A stretch of DNA of 64,000 nucleotides. Origin: Billgrantia kenyensis. Lineage in GTDB: Bacteria > Pseudomonadota > Gammaproteobacteria > Pseudomonadales > Halomonadaceae. The translations under genes and the position numbers were made by a program. The stretch is taken from positions 1 to 64,000 of the forward strand of contig NZ_JACEFT010000006.1 of NCBI RefSeq assembly GCF_013697085.1, written 5' to 3'. Of this stretch, positions 1 through 9,680 are shown piece by piece; the stretch's first letter is position 1, and each line of letters begins with the position of its first letter. Below the pieces are notes generated by a model that saw only the letters and a program-made list of their open reading frames with translations, did not search any database and had not been told where the DNA came from.

Positions 1-78
1 ATGAATTGCTGAAGAAGCCCTCTGGCCACTAGCAGAGGATAACTCCTATAGGCGATTTGATCATCCGGGACCCTACAG

Positions 79-1881
79 TTAGGCATTCTGAACCATGCGC
101 CGGAACATCAGGTTACGGGTGTTCAGCTCGTCGTAACTGCCTTGATCGATCACCTGACCGTTTTCCATCAGATAGATACGATCGCACTTTCTCACAGTGG
201 CCAGGCGATGCGCGATGATTACGATGGTCTTGTTACCGGAGAAATCATTGATGGCATCCATGATCAACTGCTCGGTGATCCCATCAAGAGCACTGGTCGC
301 TTCATCGAGCACCAGAAGGTCCGCATCATGATAGAGCGCTCGAGCAATGCCGATACGCTGTCGTTGGCCACCGGATAGCTGGACCCCCCGCTCCCCTACC
401 CGGGTATCCAGTCCCTGAGGCAGTTGATCGAGCAGCTCACCCAAGTGTGCCATGTCTGCTGCACGCCGGACCTTCTCTTCATTGACCTGCTCCGATGGTA
501 GGCCAAAGGCGATGTTCTCCCGGATGCTGGCATCGGCCAGAAAAATGAACTGCGGTACCAGCCCCAAAGCGTTCTGCCACTGGCGTTTCTGCTCCGGCTG
601 GAGTGGGGTTCCGTCTATCAATAGCTCACCTTCATTAGGTTCAATCAGCCCCAGCAATAGATCGATCGTCGTTGACTTGCCCGAGCCTGATGGCCCCACC
701 AGGCCGATGGTCTTTCGAGCCGGTATCGTCAGCGTCAGGCCGTTCAATGCCGGCTCCACTTTCCCTGGGTAGCGGAAGGTGATGTCCTTGAGTACTAGTG
801 TCTCCTCTGGGATTAGCCGTTTGCTATCGCAATTTGCTTCACCTAGGAGCAATTTCTCGTCTACACTCGCAGCCAGATCGTCACGGATACTCTCGAATGC
901 CGCAACGTTGCTGCGAATGTTGGAAATTCCGGAATAGATCTCCTGAAAAGCAGGCAAGAGTTTGAACCCGGCCAGGGCATAAACCGAGAGTACCGGCAGG
1001 ATCGCTCCCAGATTGCTTTGGTGACTTTTCAATAGATAAAGCACCAGGAAAATGACGCTACCAAAGGCCACCAGCTCCATCATGTAGCGTGGAACGCGGG
1101 CCATGACCTGATTGGTTCCCACAGCCCACGCAAAGCGCCGACTCTGATCATTGAATCGCTCGACAAATATCCGCTGACGCCCCAACAGCAGCATGTCCTT
1201 GACACCCCCAAACCCCTCCGCCATCAACTTGTAACGCATGCCTTCCACCGCGGAAATTACTTGGCCGTTTTTTCTCAAACGCTGGCGAACAGTACGGTAC
1301 AGTACAACATAAGAGGCTAGGAATATTGATATCCCAATGATCGCTACCCATGGGTTATAGATAAAAATCGCCGCCATCATAAACAGCGCCATCATCGCCC
1401 TGGCATTTAGCTGAAGGACCGGATTGATGATATTGTCAGTGACCCTCCGGCACTCCTGAGCAATCTTGTTGGTCAGCTGATTGCTGCTGCCTGAGGCATG
1501 GTAGAGCCAATCCTGATGTACATAATAACGATATAGTCGGCTAGATAGCTCCGCTCCAATCAATGACCCGAACAAACACAGCCGCCAGACGGTATACATC
1601 GAGACCAGGGCCGCGGTGATAAGACATACCAACACCACCACCCCTGCCCAGAATAAAAACGCCTCAGGCGTTGCCATTCCGCTCCATTGGTAGATACCAG
1701 CCATCACTCCCTCCCCCTCGAGGAGACTGATATCCCCTACCATCGCCATGAAAGGACCGATCGACATCACACCTAGAATCTCGAGAAGCGCCATCACCAC
1801 GACTAGAATTTGCAGCTTTAGTAACTTCCTACGCTGCTCGTGGGTCAGCAGCCTGTAGAGTTCCAACAAGCTTGTCAGCAT
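79..1881 (-). CDS. ABC exporter (fused permease-ATPase) of the exopolysaccharide cluster
   Basis: This 600-residue half-transporter combines an N-terminal membrane domain (about residues 20-320, some six hydrophobic segments) with a C-terminal nucleotide-binding domain (about 355-600). The ATPase motifs are complete: Walker A GPSGSGKST, signature LSGGQRQR, Walker B LLVLDEATSALD and an AHR switch histidine. The architecture is that of MsbA and PglK-type flippases, which move lipid-linked sugars or lipids across the inner membrane as homodimers. Lying last in the visible wzb-wza-wzc-sugar transferase operon, it probably flips a polyprenyl-linked repeat unit or exports another envelope glycolipid. 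That role is inferred from context; peptide or drug export cannot be excluded. No strong ribosome binding site precedes the chosen ATG. Downstream of the stop, positions 19-38 form only a weak 6-bp hairpin, so the operon probably continues beyond the window edge. Confidence 0.88.
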   Translation of the reverse strand: MLTSLLELYRLLTHEQRRKLLKLQILVVVMALLEILGVMSIGPFMAMVGDISLLEGEGVMAGIYQWSGMATPEAFLFWAGVVVLVCLITAALVSMYTVWRLCLFGSLIGAELSSRLYRYYVHQDWLYHASGSSNQLTNKIAQECRRVTDNIINPVLQLNARAMMALFMMAAIFIYNPWVAIIGISIFLASYVVLYRTVRQRLRKNGQVISAVEGMRYKLMAEGFGGVKDMLLLGRQRIFVERFNDQSRRFAWAVGTNQVMARVPRYMMELVAFGSVIFLVLYLLKSHQSNLGAILPVLSVYALAGFKLLPAFQEIYSGISNIRSNVAAFESIRDDLAASVDEKLLLGEANCDSKRLIPEETLVLKDITFRYPGKVEPALNGLTLTIPARKTIGLVGPSGSGKSTTIDLLLGLIEPNEGELLIDGTPLQPEQKRQWQNALGLVPQFIFLADASIRENIAFGLPSEQVNEEKVRRAADMAHLGELLDQLPQGLDTRVGERGVQLSGGQRQRIGIARALYHDADLLVLDEATSALDGITEQLIMDAINDFSGNKTIVIIAHRLATVRKCDRIYLMENGQVIDQGSYDELNTRNLMFRRMVQNA

Positions 1882-1903
1882 AGTTCACCGAAAGAGTTAA
1901 TCC

Positions 1904-3214
1904 TCACCTGGAACCAAATCCAGTGAGTATGATCTTGACTGTCTTTATCACGATTAGCATATCGAGCCAGAATGAAATGTTCTTGATATAGTAGAAATCG
2001 TATTCAATCTTGCGCACCATGCCGTCAACTTCAGCGGCATAGCCCTGCTCCACCTGGGCCCAGCCGGTGATACCCGGCTTCACCATATGGCGATAGAAGA
2101 AGAAAGGTACATCCTTTTCGTACCAATCGGTGAGATTCATGGACTCGGGCCGAGGGCCGATCAGGCTCATGTCACCCTTGAGTACATTGAATAGCTGGGG
2201 AAGTTCATCGATCCGATACTTTCTCAGAACGTGCCCTATACGGGTAATTCTCGGATCATATCCTTCACTTGTGAACCCAGATCCCTGTTGATCGACATAC
2301 ATTGTGCGAAACTTGTAGAGAGTAAAAGGGCGACAGTGAAATCCCATTCGCTGCTGGGTAAACAGGGACGGACCGGAGCTGTCATGTCGTATCAGCACGG
2401 CTACGATCAGCATCAGCGGTAACATGACGGGGATGAGTATCAAGGCGCCTAAAATATCCATCAGGCGCTTGATCACATCATAATCATCACGCGGCCGCAG
2501 GCTCCCGTATTGATTTTCGAATAGTTGATCGAGGGGAACCCGGCCGTTGATCATCTCCTGGACGGTGGTGGCATGGTAGATGGGAATACCACTGATGGTG
2601 CAATCCGCCAGAAAGCCTTGCCACTCTTTCGGCAGTAACTCCTTCATGTCGACCACTACGCCATCCACTCGGTGACCGACCAAGCTGGGAGCCAGGAGTG
2701 GACACCACTCTACATTCGGGCTGGGACTCATACTATTGGCTCTGCCGTAAGGTACTACGGCCAGTTTCAAGATCGAGTAGCGAGAAACCAACTGGTAGTG
2801 TGCAAGCGACCAGAGCGCCGCCAGCCCCATTGCAGATCCAACATAGGTAGGATCAATCAACAGTTCCAGAGCGATGGCTCCGCCCAATGCCACACCAAAG
2901 CCCATCGCCAACCCCGGCAAAACGACCATCAGCGGACGCATCCCAGGATAACGTGACAACTGAAGTGCCAGAATCACCGGCAAGGCGTAGGCCAATGTCA
3001 CTACGGCCATGCTGTAGCCTTGGCTGGGTGCACTGTTCGTCCAGAAGCTCCACCCCCACAGCCACAAAGCCGGTGCCAGCACCACTACGCACAGGCCGGT
3101 TGCGAACTGCACACGCCTGCTCAACAGCAAGCGTTCTGAAAAACGTGAACGCCGTCGCTGGTGCTGCATGACATTGGAAAGTGTATTCACGTTCCCTCGC
3201 CACCATTGTGTCAA
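1904..3214 (-). CDS. Polyprenyl-phosphate sugar-1-phosphate transferase (WbaP/WcaJ-like)
   Basis: This integral membrane enzyme likely starts exopolysaccharide assembly by moving a sugar phosphate from a nucleotide sugar to undecaprenyl phosphate. The N-terminal half has several hydrophobic segments (about residues 35-150) and a soluble linker. The C-terminal bacterial sugar transferase domain (about 245-436) opens with a membrane helix and carries the family motifs KFRTM, DELPQL, IGPRP and PGITGWAQV. It sits 36 bases downstream of wzc in the same operon. The sugar cannot be read from sequence; WbaP relatives use galactose and WcaJ uses glucose. The longest frame begins at a TTG. A GTG at 3190, preceded at very short spacing by GAGGGAAC, and an ATG at 3169 are alternative starts, so the N-terminus is uncertain. 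Confidence 0.9.
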   Translation of the reverse strand: MTQWWRGNVNTLSNVMQHQRRRSRFSERLLLSRRVQFATGLCVVVLAPALWLWGWSFWTNSAPSQGYSMAVVTLAYALPVILALQLSRYPGMRPLMVVLPGLAMGFGVALGGAIALELLIDPTYVGSAMGLAALWSLAHYQLVSRYSILKLAVVPYGRANSMSPSPNVEWCPLLAPSLVGHRVDGVVVDMKELLPKEWQGFLADCTISGIPIYHATTVQEMINGRVPLDQLFENQYGSLRPRDDYDVIKRLMDILGALILIPVMLPLMLIVAVLIRHDSSGPSLFTQQRMGFHCRPFTLYKFRTMYVDQQGSGFTSEGYDPRITRIGHVLRKYRIDELPQLFNVLKGDMSLIGPRPESMNLTDWYEKDVPFFFYRHMVKPGITGWAQVEQGYAAEVDGMVRKIEYDFYYIKNISFWLDMLIVIKTVKIILTGFGSR

Positions 3215-3250
3215 GCTATGGATGATTGGTCCCTAGAGGCCGGTCATATA

Positions 3251-5509
3251 TCAGCGGTAGCTATAGCTGTAGTACTGATAGCCATACTGCTTGGCTAGTC
3301 GCCTCTCGATACCGTTGAGGATCGCACCCCGTACCCTGACACCAGCCGTTTCCAGTTTCCGAAGCGCTGCCTCGACCTCTTTCTGCGTGGTTACCTGGAA
3401 GCGCGTTATCATCAGGCTGGTGCCCACCACCTTGCCGACGATGGTGGCATCCGTGACCGCCAGGATGGGGGGGGTGTCGATGATGACCAGATCATATTTG
3501 GCGCTGAGCTCATCGATGAGTGACGAGAAGCGCTTCTGCATCAGCAGCTCCGACGGATTGGGGGGCACCTTTCCGCGGGAGATGTATTCCAGCCCTTCTA
3601 TATGGGTGTGGCGTACAGCATCCTGGCATTCGACCTGCCCCGACAGCAGTTCGGATAGTCCCAGTTCCGGGCTCCCCTTGAAGGCATCGTGGATATGGCC
3701 TTTGCGCATGTCGGCATCGATGACCAAGACTCGCTGACTGCCCTGGGCACAGGTTGCTGCGAGGTTGATCGTCGTGAAGCTTTTCCCCAACTCCATGGTC
3801 GGCCCAGTAATCATGATGGAATTGCTCTTGGCTTCCACCATCGCGAAGTGCAGACTGGTTCTCAGGCTGCGGAGCGCTTCAACTGCACCATCGGTGGGGT
3901 TAGCCGTGGCCAGGGTTCCATATATCACATTCTTCTTGTACTTCCTGCGCCGGTTATGGATCCGTCGCACCAGTTTCTGTTGGCTGTCAGATTGCGGGAT
4001 AGTAGCATAGACCGGCAGGCCTGCCTCTTCCAGCTGTTGAGAGGTCTCGATTCCACGACTCATCAGACCACGCACCACGGCGAAGGCGACGCCCAGCAGG
4101 ACCCCGAGGAAGCTGTACAGCAGCAGCATCAGCTTGCGATTGGGAAAGATGGGGCCTCCTCCCACATGCGCATTGTCGATGATGCGGATATTGCCCACGA
4201 TCCCCGCCCGAGAGACCTGCAACTCCTGTGCACGGTTAAGCATACTCACATAGATGCTTTGAGCGACCTCCACGTCCCGAGTCAACCGGATGATCTCTTG
4301 CTGGGAACCGGGCATTTCGTCGATGCGAGCATTGAGCCTCTCGCGCTCTTCCAGCAATCGTGTACGCTGGCGCATCAACGACTGATAGGCAGGATGGTGG
4401 CGGGTATAGCGCATGGACATCTCCTCCTGGGAGACCTCCAGCTCGTTAAGCCGCTCTTCCAACTCAATCAGTCGTGACACCAGGCTCGATGACTCGGACG
4501 AGAGATCGACGCTGCCCGCCTGGACCCGATATTCGTTGAGTCGATTCTCCGCTCCGGTGAGAGTCTCCCGCATGGACGGAGCCTGCTCTTCGAGGAAACG
4601 CAGCCGCTTGTCGGCCTCCTCCGACTGCCGCTCCACGTTTTGCATCAAGAAGGTACGTGTGATGGCATTTAGCGAGCTGTCTATCTCAGCACGGTCCTCG
4701 CCCCTGAGCAGCAGAGTGATGATGCCGGTGCTACCGCTACGCCCACCGTCCGGAATTACCTCCAGCCGCGATCGCAGTGAGCCGATGGCTGCGGTACGTG
4801 ACAGCTTGGTCAGAGCGAACTCACTGCGAGCCGGCGCCCGAATCTCTCCCACTCGGACACTGAGGGCTCCGTCCATGAAGGCCTCCAACCGACCTACCAT
4901 GCCCTCCCCGAGCAGTTCCTCTCCCAGATAGAGTCGATACTGTAGTGGACTGGCCACTCGTAGGGTAATGGGCGTATTGCGGTATCGATCATCGGTATCC
5001 AACTCGGTGACCTGAATCCACTCATGGCCCCAGACAGCCTCATCGAAGCTCATATATGCCAGCAGGTCGAACGGCAAGCGGGACAACAGCCAGCCGATCA
5101 CCGGGTGCTCTTCAGGATTGGGGCGCTCAATTCCATTGCGCTGAACGTACTCCCCGATCAGTGGGAGCCGCCTGGGCTGTACTAGCGTATCGATATCAGT
5201 CTGATCAACCACCTGACCCAGCACCATCCGGGAGCTCAGAATGCGCACTTCAGCCATGGCGTTATCATCCCCCTCGCTCCCCATGGCGTCCGCCAAAGGG
5301 TTCACAGTGCCGCGTCGCTCGATCTGGACCAGGGCATCTCCCTGGTAGATCGGGATCGAAAGCTGACCATAGCCCCACCCCCACGCCGTAAACACCAGGG
5401 TGATGGCCAGAATCCACCACTTGTACTGCAAGAAATTTCCAAAGAACCGACGCAGGTCGATATCATTGTTCCTGGGCGGTGTGGAAGGAAGAGAAGGCAT
5501 CTGGGTCAT
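3251..5509 (-). CDS. wzc: Wzc-type polysaccharide co-polymerase and BY-kinase
   Basis: This inner-membrane tyrosine autokinase controls chain length and works with Wza in exopolysaccharide export. The 752 residues hold an N-terminal Wzz domain flanked by membrane segments (the first near residue 30, the second near 460 after a proline-containing IFPNRK stretch), a periplasmic coiled-coil region (about 290-420), and a cytoplasmic kinase domain. The kinase motifs are a Walker A-like GPTMELGKS, Walker A' VLVIDADMRKG and Walker B VIIDTPP. The protein ends in a tyrosine-rich tail, YGYQYYSYSYR, the expected autophosphorylation cluster. Wzc has the usual length for a fused proteobacterial enzyme. 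Wzb, encoded first in the operon, is the expected partner phosphatase. The gene lies 17 bases after wza, consistent with co-transcription. Confidence 0.95.
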   Translation of the reverse strand: MTQMPSLPSTPPRNNDIDLRRFFGNFLQYKWWILAITLVFTAWGWGYGQLSIPIYQGDALVQIERRGTVNPLADAMGSEGDDNAMAEVRILSSRMVLGQVVDQTDIDTLVQPRRLPLIGEYVQRNGIERPNPEEHPVIGWLLSRLPFDLLAYMSFDEAVWGHEWIQVTELDTDDRYRNTPITLRVASPLQYRLYLGEELLGEGMVGRLEAFMDGALSVRVGEIRAPARSEFALTKLSRTAAIGSLRSRLEVIPDGGRSGSTGIITLLLRGEDRAEIDSSLNAITRTFLMQNVERQSEEADKRLRFLEEQAPSMRETLTGAENRLNEYRVQAGSVDLSSESSSLVSRLIELEERLNELEVSQEEMSMRYTRHHPAYQSLMRQRTRLLEERERLNARIDEMPGSQQEIIRLTRDVEVAQSIYVSMLNRAQELQVSRAGIVGNIRIIDNAHVGGGPIFPNRKLMLLLYSFLGVLLGVAFAVVRGLMSRGIETSQQLEEAGLPVYATIPQSDSQQKLVRRIHNRRRKYKKNVIYGTLATANPTDGAVEALRSLRTSLHFAMVEAKSNSIMITGPTMELGKSFTTINLAATCAQGSQRVLVIDADMRKGHIHDAFKGSPELGLSELLSGQVECQDAVRHTHIEGLEYISRGKVPPNPSELLMQKRFSSLIDELSAKYDLVIIDTPPILAVTDATIVGKVVGTSLMITRFQVTTQKEVEAALRKLETAGVRVRGAILNGIERRLAKQYGYQYYSYSYR

Positions 5510-5526
5510 ATCTAAGGTCTGCCTGT

Positions 5527-6642
5527 TCAGAGTTCGCCAATATCCGACGAGACATCGACTACGGTCCCCGGCAGGATTGCCGAAGGCAGCAGCAGACTGA
5601 TCACAGTGTTCCAGCGAGCGATTGGTGCGGCGGTGACATAGACCACATCCTGGGGTTGCAGCGGGAAGTGAGTGCCCATGGTCAGCGCCGTAGCATTACT
5701 GATATCGAGCTGATAGACGGTAGCAATCTTGTCGCTCTCTTCCGGCTGAGTGCGGATGACAAAGATGCCGGAAGGCCGCGCTGCGGTTTCCACCACCCCT
5801 CCTGCCCTGGCAATTGCATCGGTCAGTGTGATCCTTTCGTTGCCCAAGGTCAGGTTACCGGGAGAACGTACCTGACCTAGTACCGCCACATTTTGGGTTT
5901 CGAGAGTCGGCACGTGCACGACATCTCCATCCTTCAGCAGGCGATTCTGGGTCTGATCGCCCTGTCGTAACAGTGCATAAAGAGAGAGCTCTTCCTTGCG
6001 ACCATCGCGGTTGAGCACTACTTGATGCCAGTTTGCGCTATCACTCGCGCCACCCACAGCACTGATAGCATCCAGGACAGTCATGGGCTCGTTGGTGACC
6101 GGCAGCGTGCCGGGAGATCCCACAGCACCGCTGATATAGACCCTCTTCGACCGGTAGCCGGCGACACGGACTTCAAGCTGGGGGTCGGAGATGTATTGAG
6201 AGAGGCGGCTGGTAAGGATCCGGCGGATATCTTCTACCGTGCGCCCTTCGACATGGACACGACCAATATAGGGATAAAAGATGCTGCCATCGCGCTGGAC
6301 GACATGCCCGGCCTCTTCGGCGCTGCGCTCACCGCCGGCAGGAATCGTCAACTCTGGATGGTCGTAGACAGTGATACTCAGGACGTCGCTCCGCCCAACA
6401 AGATACTCGTATTCATCTATCTCTGTGCGAAGTTGTGGCGGCATCAAGCTGGCGATATCACCATTCACCTCACGCCGATAACGGGACACTAACTCCGGTG
6501 TGATAGCCTGAATATCCACCAAGTGATCGATGTCCGGAGGGTCGGCATCATAGGTAATATTTCCCCCAGGCGCCAAAGCACAGCCAGAAAGGCTGATGAC
6601 AGCGAACAGATACCACGCCAGATTCCTGCGTAAGATGCCCAT
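5527..6642 (-). CDS. wza: Wza-type outer-membrane polysaccharide export lipoprotein
   Basis: Wza-family proteins form the octameric outer-membrane channel for capsule or exopolysaccharide. The product has a lipoprotein signal with lipobox LSGC near residue 20, a polysaccharide export (Poly_export) domain (about residues 80-180), and two SLBB-type repeats (near VYISGAVGSPGTLPV and VAVLGQVRSPGNLTL). The C-terminus holds a hydrophobic, amphipathic stretch that would form the outer-membrane helix barrel. I chose the ATG at 6642 rather than the upstream ATG at 6657 because AGGAAG lies about seven bases before it, while the upstream codon has no ribosome binding site. It is followed after 17 bases by wzc, its functional partner across the periplasm. 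Confidence 0.94.
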   Translation of the reverse strand: MGILRRNLAWYLFAVISLSGCALAPGGNITYDADPPDIDHLVDIQAITPELVSRYRREVNGDIASLMPPQLRTEIDEYEYLVGRSDVLSITVYDHPELTIPAGGERSAEEAGHVVQRDGSIFYPYIGRVHVEGRTVEDIRRILTSRLSQYISDPQLEVRVAGYRSKRVYISGAVGSPGTLPVTNEPMTVLDAISAVGGASDSANWHQVVLNRDGRKEELSLYALLRQGDQTQNRLLKDGDVVHVPTLETQNVAVLGQVRSPGNLTLGNERITLTDAIARAGGVVETAARPSGIFVIRTQPEESDKIATVYQLDISNATALTMGTHFPLQPQDVVYVTAAPIARWNTVISLLLPSAILPGTVVDVSSDIGEL

Positions 6643-6751
6643 ATTTCTTCCTACCATTATAGTTTTTTATTACTTTAATCTCATGCTAATGAAAAAACTG
6701 ACATCCAATATGATTTATCGATCCTCTCAACCTTAACGCACTCGGCAAGCC

Positions 6752-7189
6752 TTACAATATCTTTGCCCATGCTTCTGCAGCTTCTTTTATCTTTAAATGT
6801 ACGTGCATATACATTTCGTCACTCTGCCTGTATGGGTCTGGTATTTCCTTTCCTTTTTCATCATCTAGCCAGTGTCCCATAAGCATCACTTTTCCCAGGG
6901 CTTCCGGGGCGCGCTCCCCGATAGCATTGCGTTGTCTTTCGCTCATCACCAAGATGAGGTCGTGCTCCAAGATAAGTTGGTGACTAAGCTGTCGCGCCTT
7001 GTGATCGGCCACTTCAAGGCCGTCTGCCTCAGCCAGATAACGCGCCTGATGGGCGACTCCGCGCCCTACCAAGGCCATGAGGCCGGCGGAACTCACTTGC
7101 CTATCAGGCATGAGTTTCCTGAGTAAGGCCGCAGCTACCGGGCTGCGGCATACATTACCAGTGCAAATGATTAGTACACGTAAGGACAT
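6752..7189 (-). CDS. wzb: Low-molecular-weight protein tyrosine phosphatase (Wzb)
   Basis: This 145-residue cytoplasmic phosphatase carries the active-site loop CTGNVCRS at residues 9-16 (CX5R-S) and the general-acid loop near its C-terminus (IPDPYR, about residue 118). Family members of this length that lie beside wza and wzc dephosphorylate the tyrosine tail of Wzc, allowing Wzc cycling during polysaccharide polymerisation. It is the first gene of the operon, so the long AT-rich leader and the ops element lie directly upstream. Its position before wza differs from the enterobacterial wza-wzb-wzc order. The ribosome binding site is weak. Confidence 0.93.
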   Translation of the reverse strand: MSLRVLIICTGNVCRSPVAAALLRKLMPDRQVSSAGLMALVGRGVAHQARYLAEADGLEVADHKARQLSHQLILEHDLILVMSERQRNAIGERAPEALGKVMLMGHWLDDEKGKEIPDPYRQSDEMYMHVHLKIKEAAEAWAKIL

Positions 7190-7311
7190 CTTTATCGGTT
7201 TAGCAGGCCACTGCTCTTCCCACTGTCAGTCATGGTGCCTCGCATGCGCTGGCAAACCATTGGCAATTCCAAATTTTGCAGAGCGTAACTTTGGGTTGCG
7301 TATAATTTTGC

Positions 7312-7323
7312 CACGCTACCGCC
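7312..7323 (-). promoter_or_regulatory. ops element (JUMPstart core) for RfaH antitermination
   Basis: Read on the minus strand this is GGCGGTAGCGTG, an exact match to the ops core known from RfaH-controlled polysaccharide operons of enterobacteria. It lies about 122 bases before the wzb start codon, on the coding strand and in the leader, which is where ops elements act. The upstream flank (CTCCGGGG) also resembles the G-rich end of JUMPstart sequences. In known systems RNA polymerase pauses here and loads RfaH, which suppresses termination over long operons. The binding protein is not encoded in this window. Confidence 0.8.
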
Positions 7324-7567
7324 CCGGAGTTTTATCGGCCGCCTCCCTAGCCTTACTTCCCAAGATTCACCTTTCTAGGATTTCCACCAAACCCTGTCTC
7401 CGTATGGCAACAGGAATAGCTAGGACGGAAACTTTGGAAACACCCTGCATACAATAATTAACAAACCGGGCCGGGTTTGACATCCTTATTTTTTAAACAT
7501 GTGCTGAAGGAGGTTTCGACATACGCCAAAATTAGAAATATAACTTTATTTTATTAAAAATGACTAG

Positions 7568-7582
7568 TTTAGTAATACTAAA
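7568..7582. promoter_or_regulatory. Perfect AT-rich palindrome, possible operator
   Basis: TTTAGTA and TACTAAA are perfect inverted arms around one central base. The site lies in the AT-rich zone about 380 bases upstream of wzb. It could be an operator for a regulator of the exopolysaccharide operon, but chance dyads are common in AT-rich DNA and no regulator can be named. Confidence 0.3.
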
Positions 7583-7837
7583 ATAATTACAAAAACCATT
7601 ATTACAAATTATCAAGTATAAATATCAGCCGCCACAAGGGTTTTAATTCGCATTTATTTCATAAAAAAATAAGCGAGCGCGAGACAACATCAACTAGTTA
7701 TAGTCACCTGGCCTACAGGACATACACCGCTTCTGGGGAAGCACTCACCAAGAGGAATGGTGTTTCCCATACACTTAGAATGATATTGCTCTGAATTTCC
7801 TGCGAGGGCCCTACTTTCTTCTGATATTGCACGCATC

Positions 7838-7872
7838 AAAAAAATACGCCGATCTGAAAGGATCGGCGTATT
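7838..7872 (-). terminator. Rho-independent terminator of sthA
   Basis: Perfect 12-bp arms (7843-7854 and 7861-7872) enclose a six-base loop. On the minus strand the hairpin is followed by a run of seven T residues, the classical intrinsic terminator pattern. It lies 23 bases after the sthA stop codon. Confidence 0.92.
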
Positions 7873-7895
7873 GGACAGACAATCGATAGCCTTTT

Positions 7896-9287
<1,392 letters not shown>

Positions 9288-9396
9288 GGGTTCTTGTGTC
9301 TCCTTTCCCTTGTCGATATTGGCTTGCGGCCTCCTCACCCGCGCCTAACCCGGCCCGCCCGCGCCTGACTACCCGTGGGGCGAGCCGGATTTGGCG

Positions 9397-9663
9397 TCAA
9401 CGGCGAGTGGCGTCGTAGCCCAGGTCCGCACCGCGACTCTCGTCGCTCCTGCGGCGAGCACTGACCTGCCCGGCCTGGCGCTTGCGATTCTCTTCCTCGC
9501 AGACTTCGTCCTTGCCTCCACAGATATCGCAGCCTTCCTTGAGGCCAAGCCTGTTGAGGCCACCACAGGAGCCGGCGATCGGCTTGCGCCCCATGATCAC
9601 GCCAATCGCCATGGCAGCCATGATCAGCAGCATGAAGCCCAGAACGACAAGGTAAATGGTCAT
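9397..9663 (-). CDS. nqrM: Na+-NQR maturation protein NqrM
   Basis: NqrM is a small membrane protein needed to assemble Na+-NQR, thought to help install the membrane-embedded iron centre between NqrD and NqrE. The 88-residue product has one N-terminal membrane helix (about residues 3-24) followed by a cysteine-rich segment with the family pattern GSCGG...CDICGG, and a charged tail. I chose the ATG at 9663 because AGGAGA lies just upstream; the longer frame is an extension into the apbE-like stop region. Placement directly after the nqr genes matches its known role. Confidence 0.92.
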   Translation of the reverse strand: MTIYLVVLGFMLLIMAAMAIGVIMGRKPIAGSCGGLNRLGLKEGCDICGGKDEVCEEENRKRQAGQVSARRRSDESRGADLGYDATRR

Positions 9664-9680
9664 TGCGTCTCTCCTGGCGG

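Larger units (their letters stand above)
7190..7837. other. AT-rich leader and intergenic region of the exopolysaccharide operon
   Basis: About 650 bases without a credible gene separate wzb from the sthA terminator. The part from roughly 7480 to 7690 is strikingly AT-rich compared with the rest of the window. It contains a 15-base palindrome (7568-7582) and, nearer to wzb, the ops element at 7312-7323. The exopolysaccharide promoter must lie here on the minus strand, but I could not pick a convincing -35/-10 pair. The plus-strand frame at 7077-7457 has no ribosome binding site and no recognisable protein content. Confidence 0.6.

Noticed and set aside
19..38. Hairpin after the ABC exporter gene as a terminator of the exopolysaccharide operon
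   Set aside because: Only a 6-bp stem with an 8-base loop and no T run; the operon more likely continues to the left.
7077..7457. Plus-strand frame of 126 codons reaching into the exopolysaccharide leader
   Set aside because: Half of it is antisense to wzb, the composition is not protein-like and no start signal is seen.
7477..7482. A perfect TTGACA on the plus strand in the AT-rich leader
   Set aside because: No -10 box at 16-18 bases and no plus-strand gene downstream before the sthA terminator.
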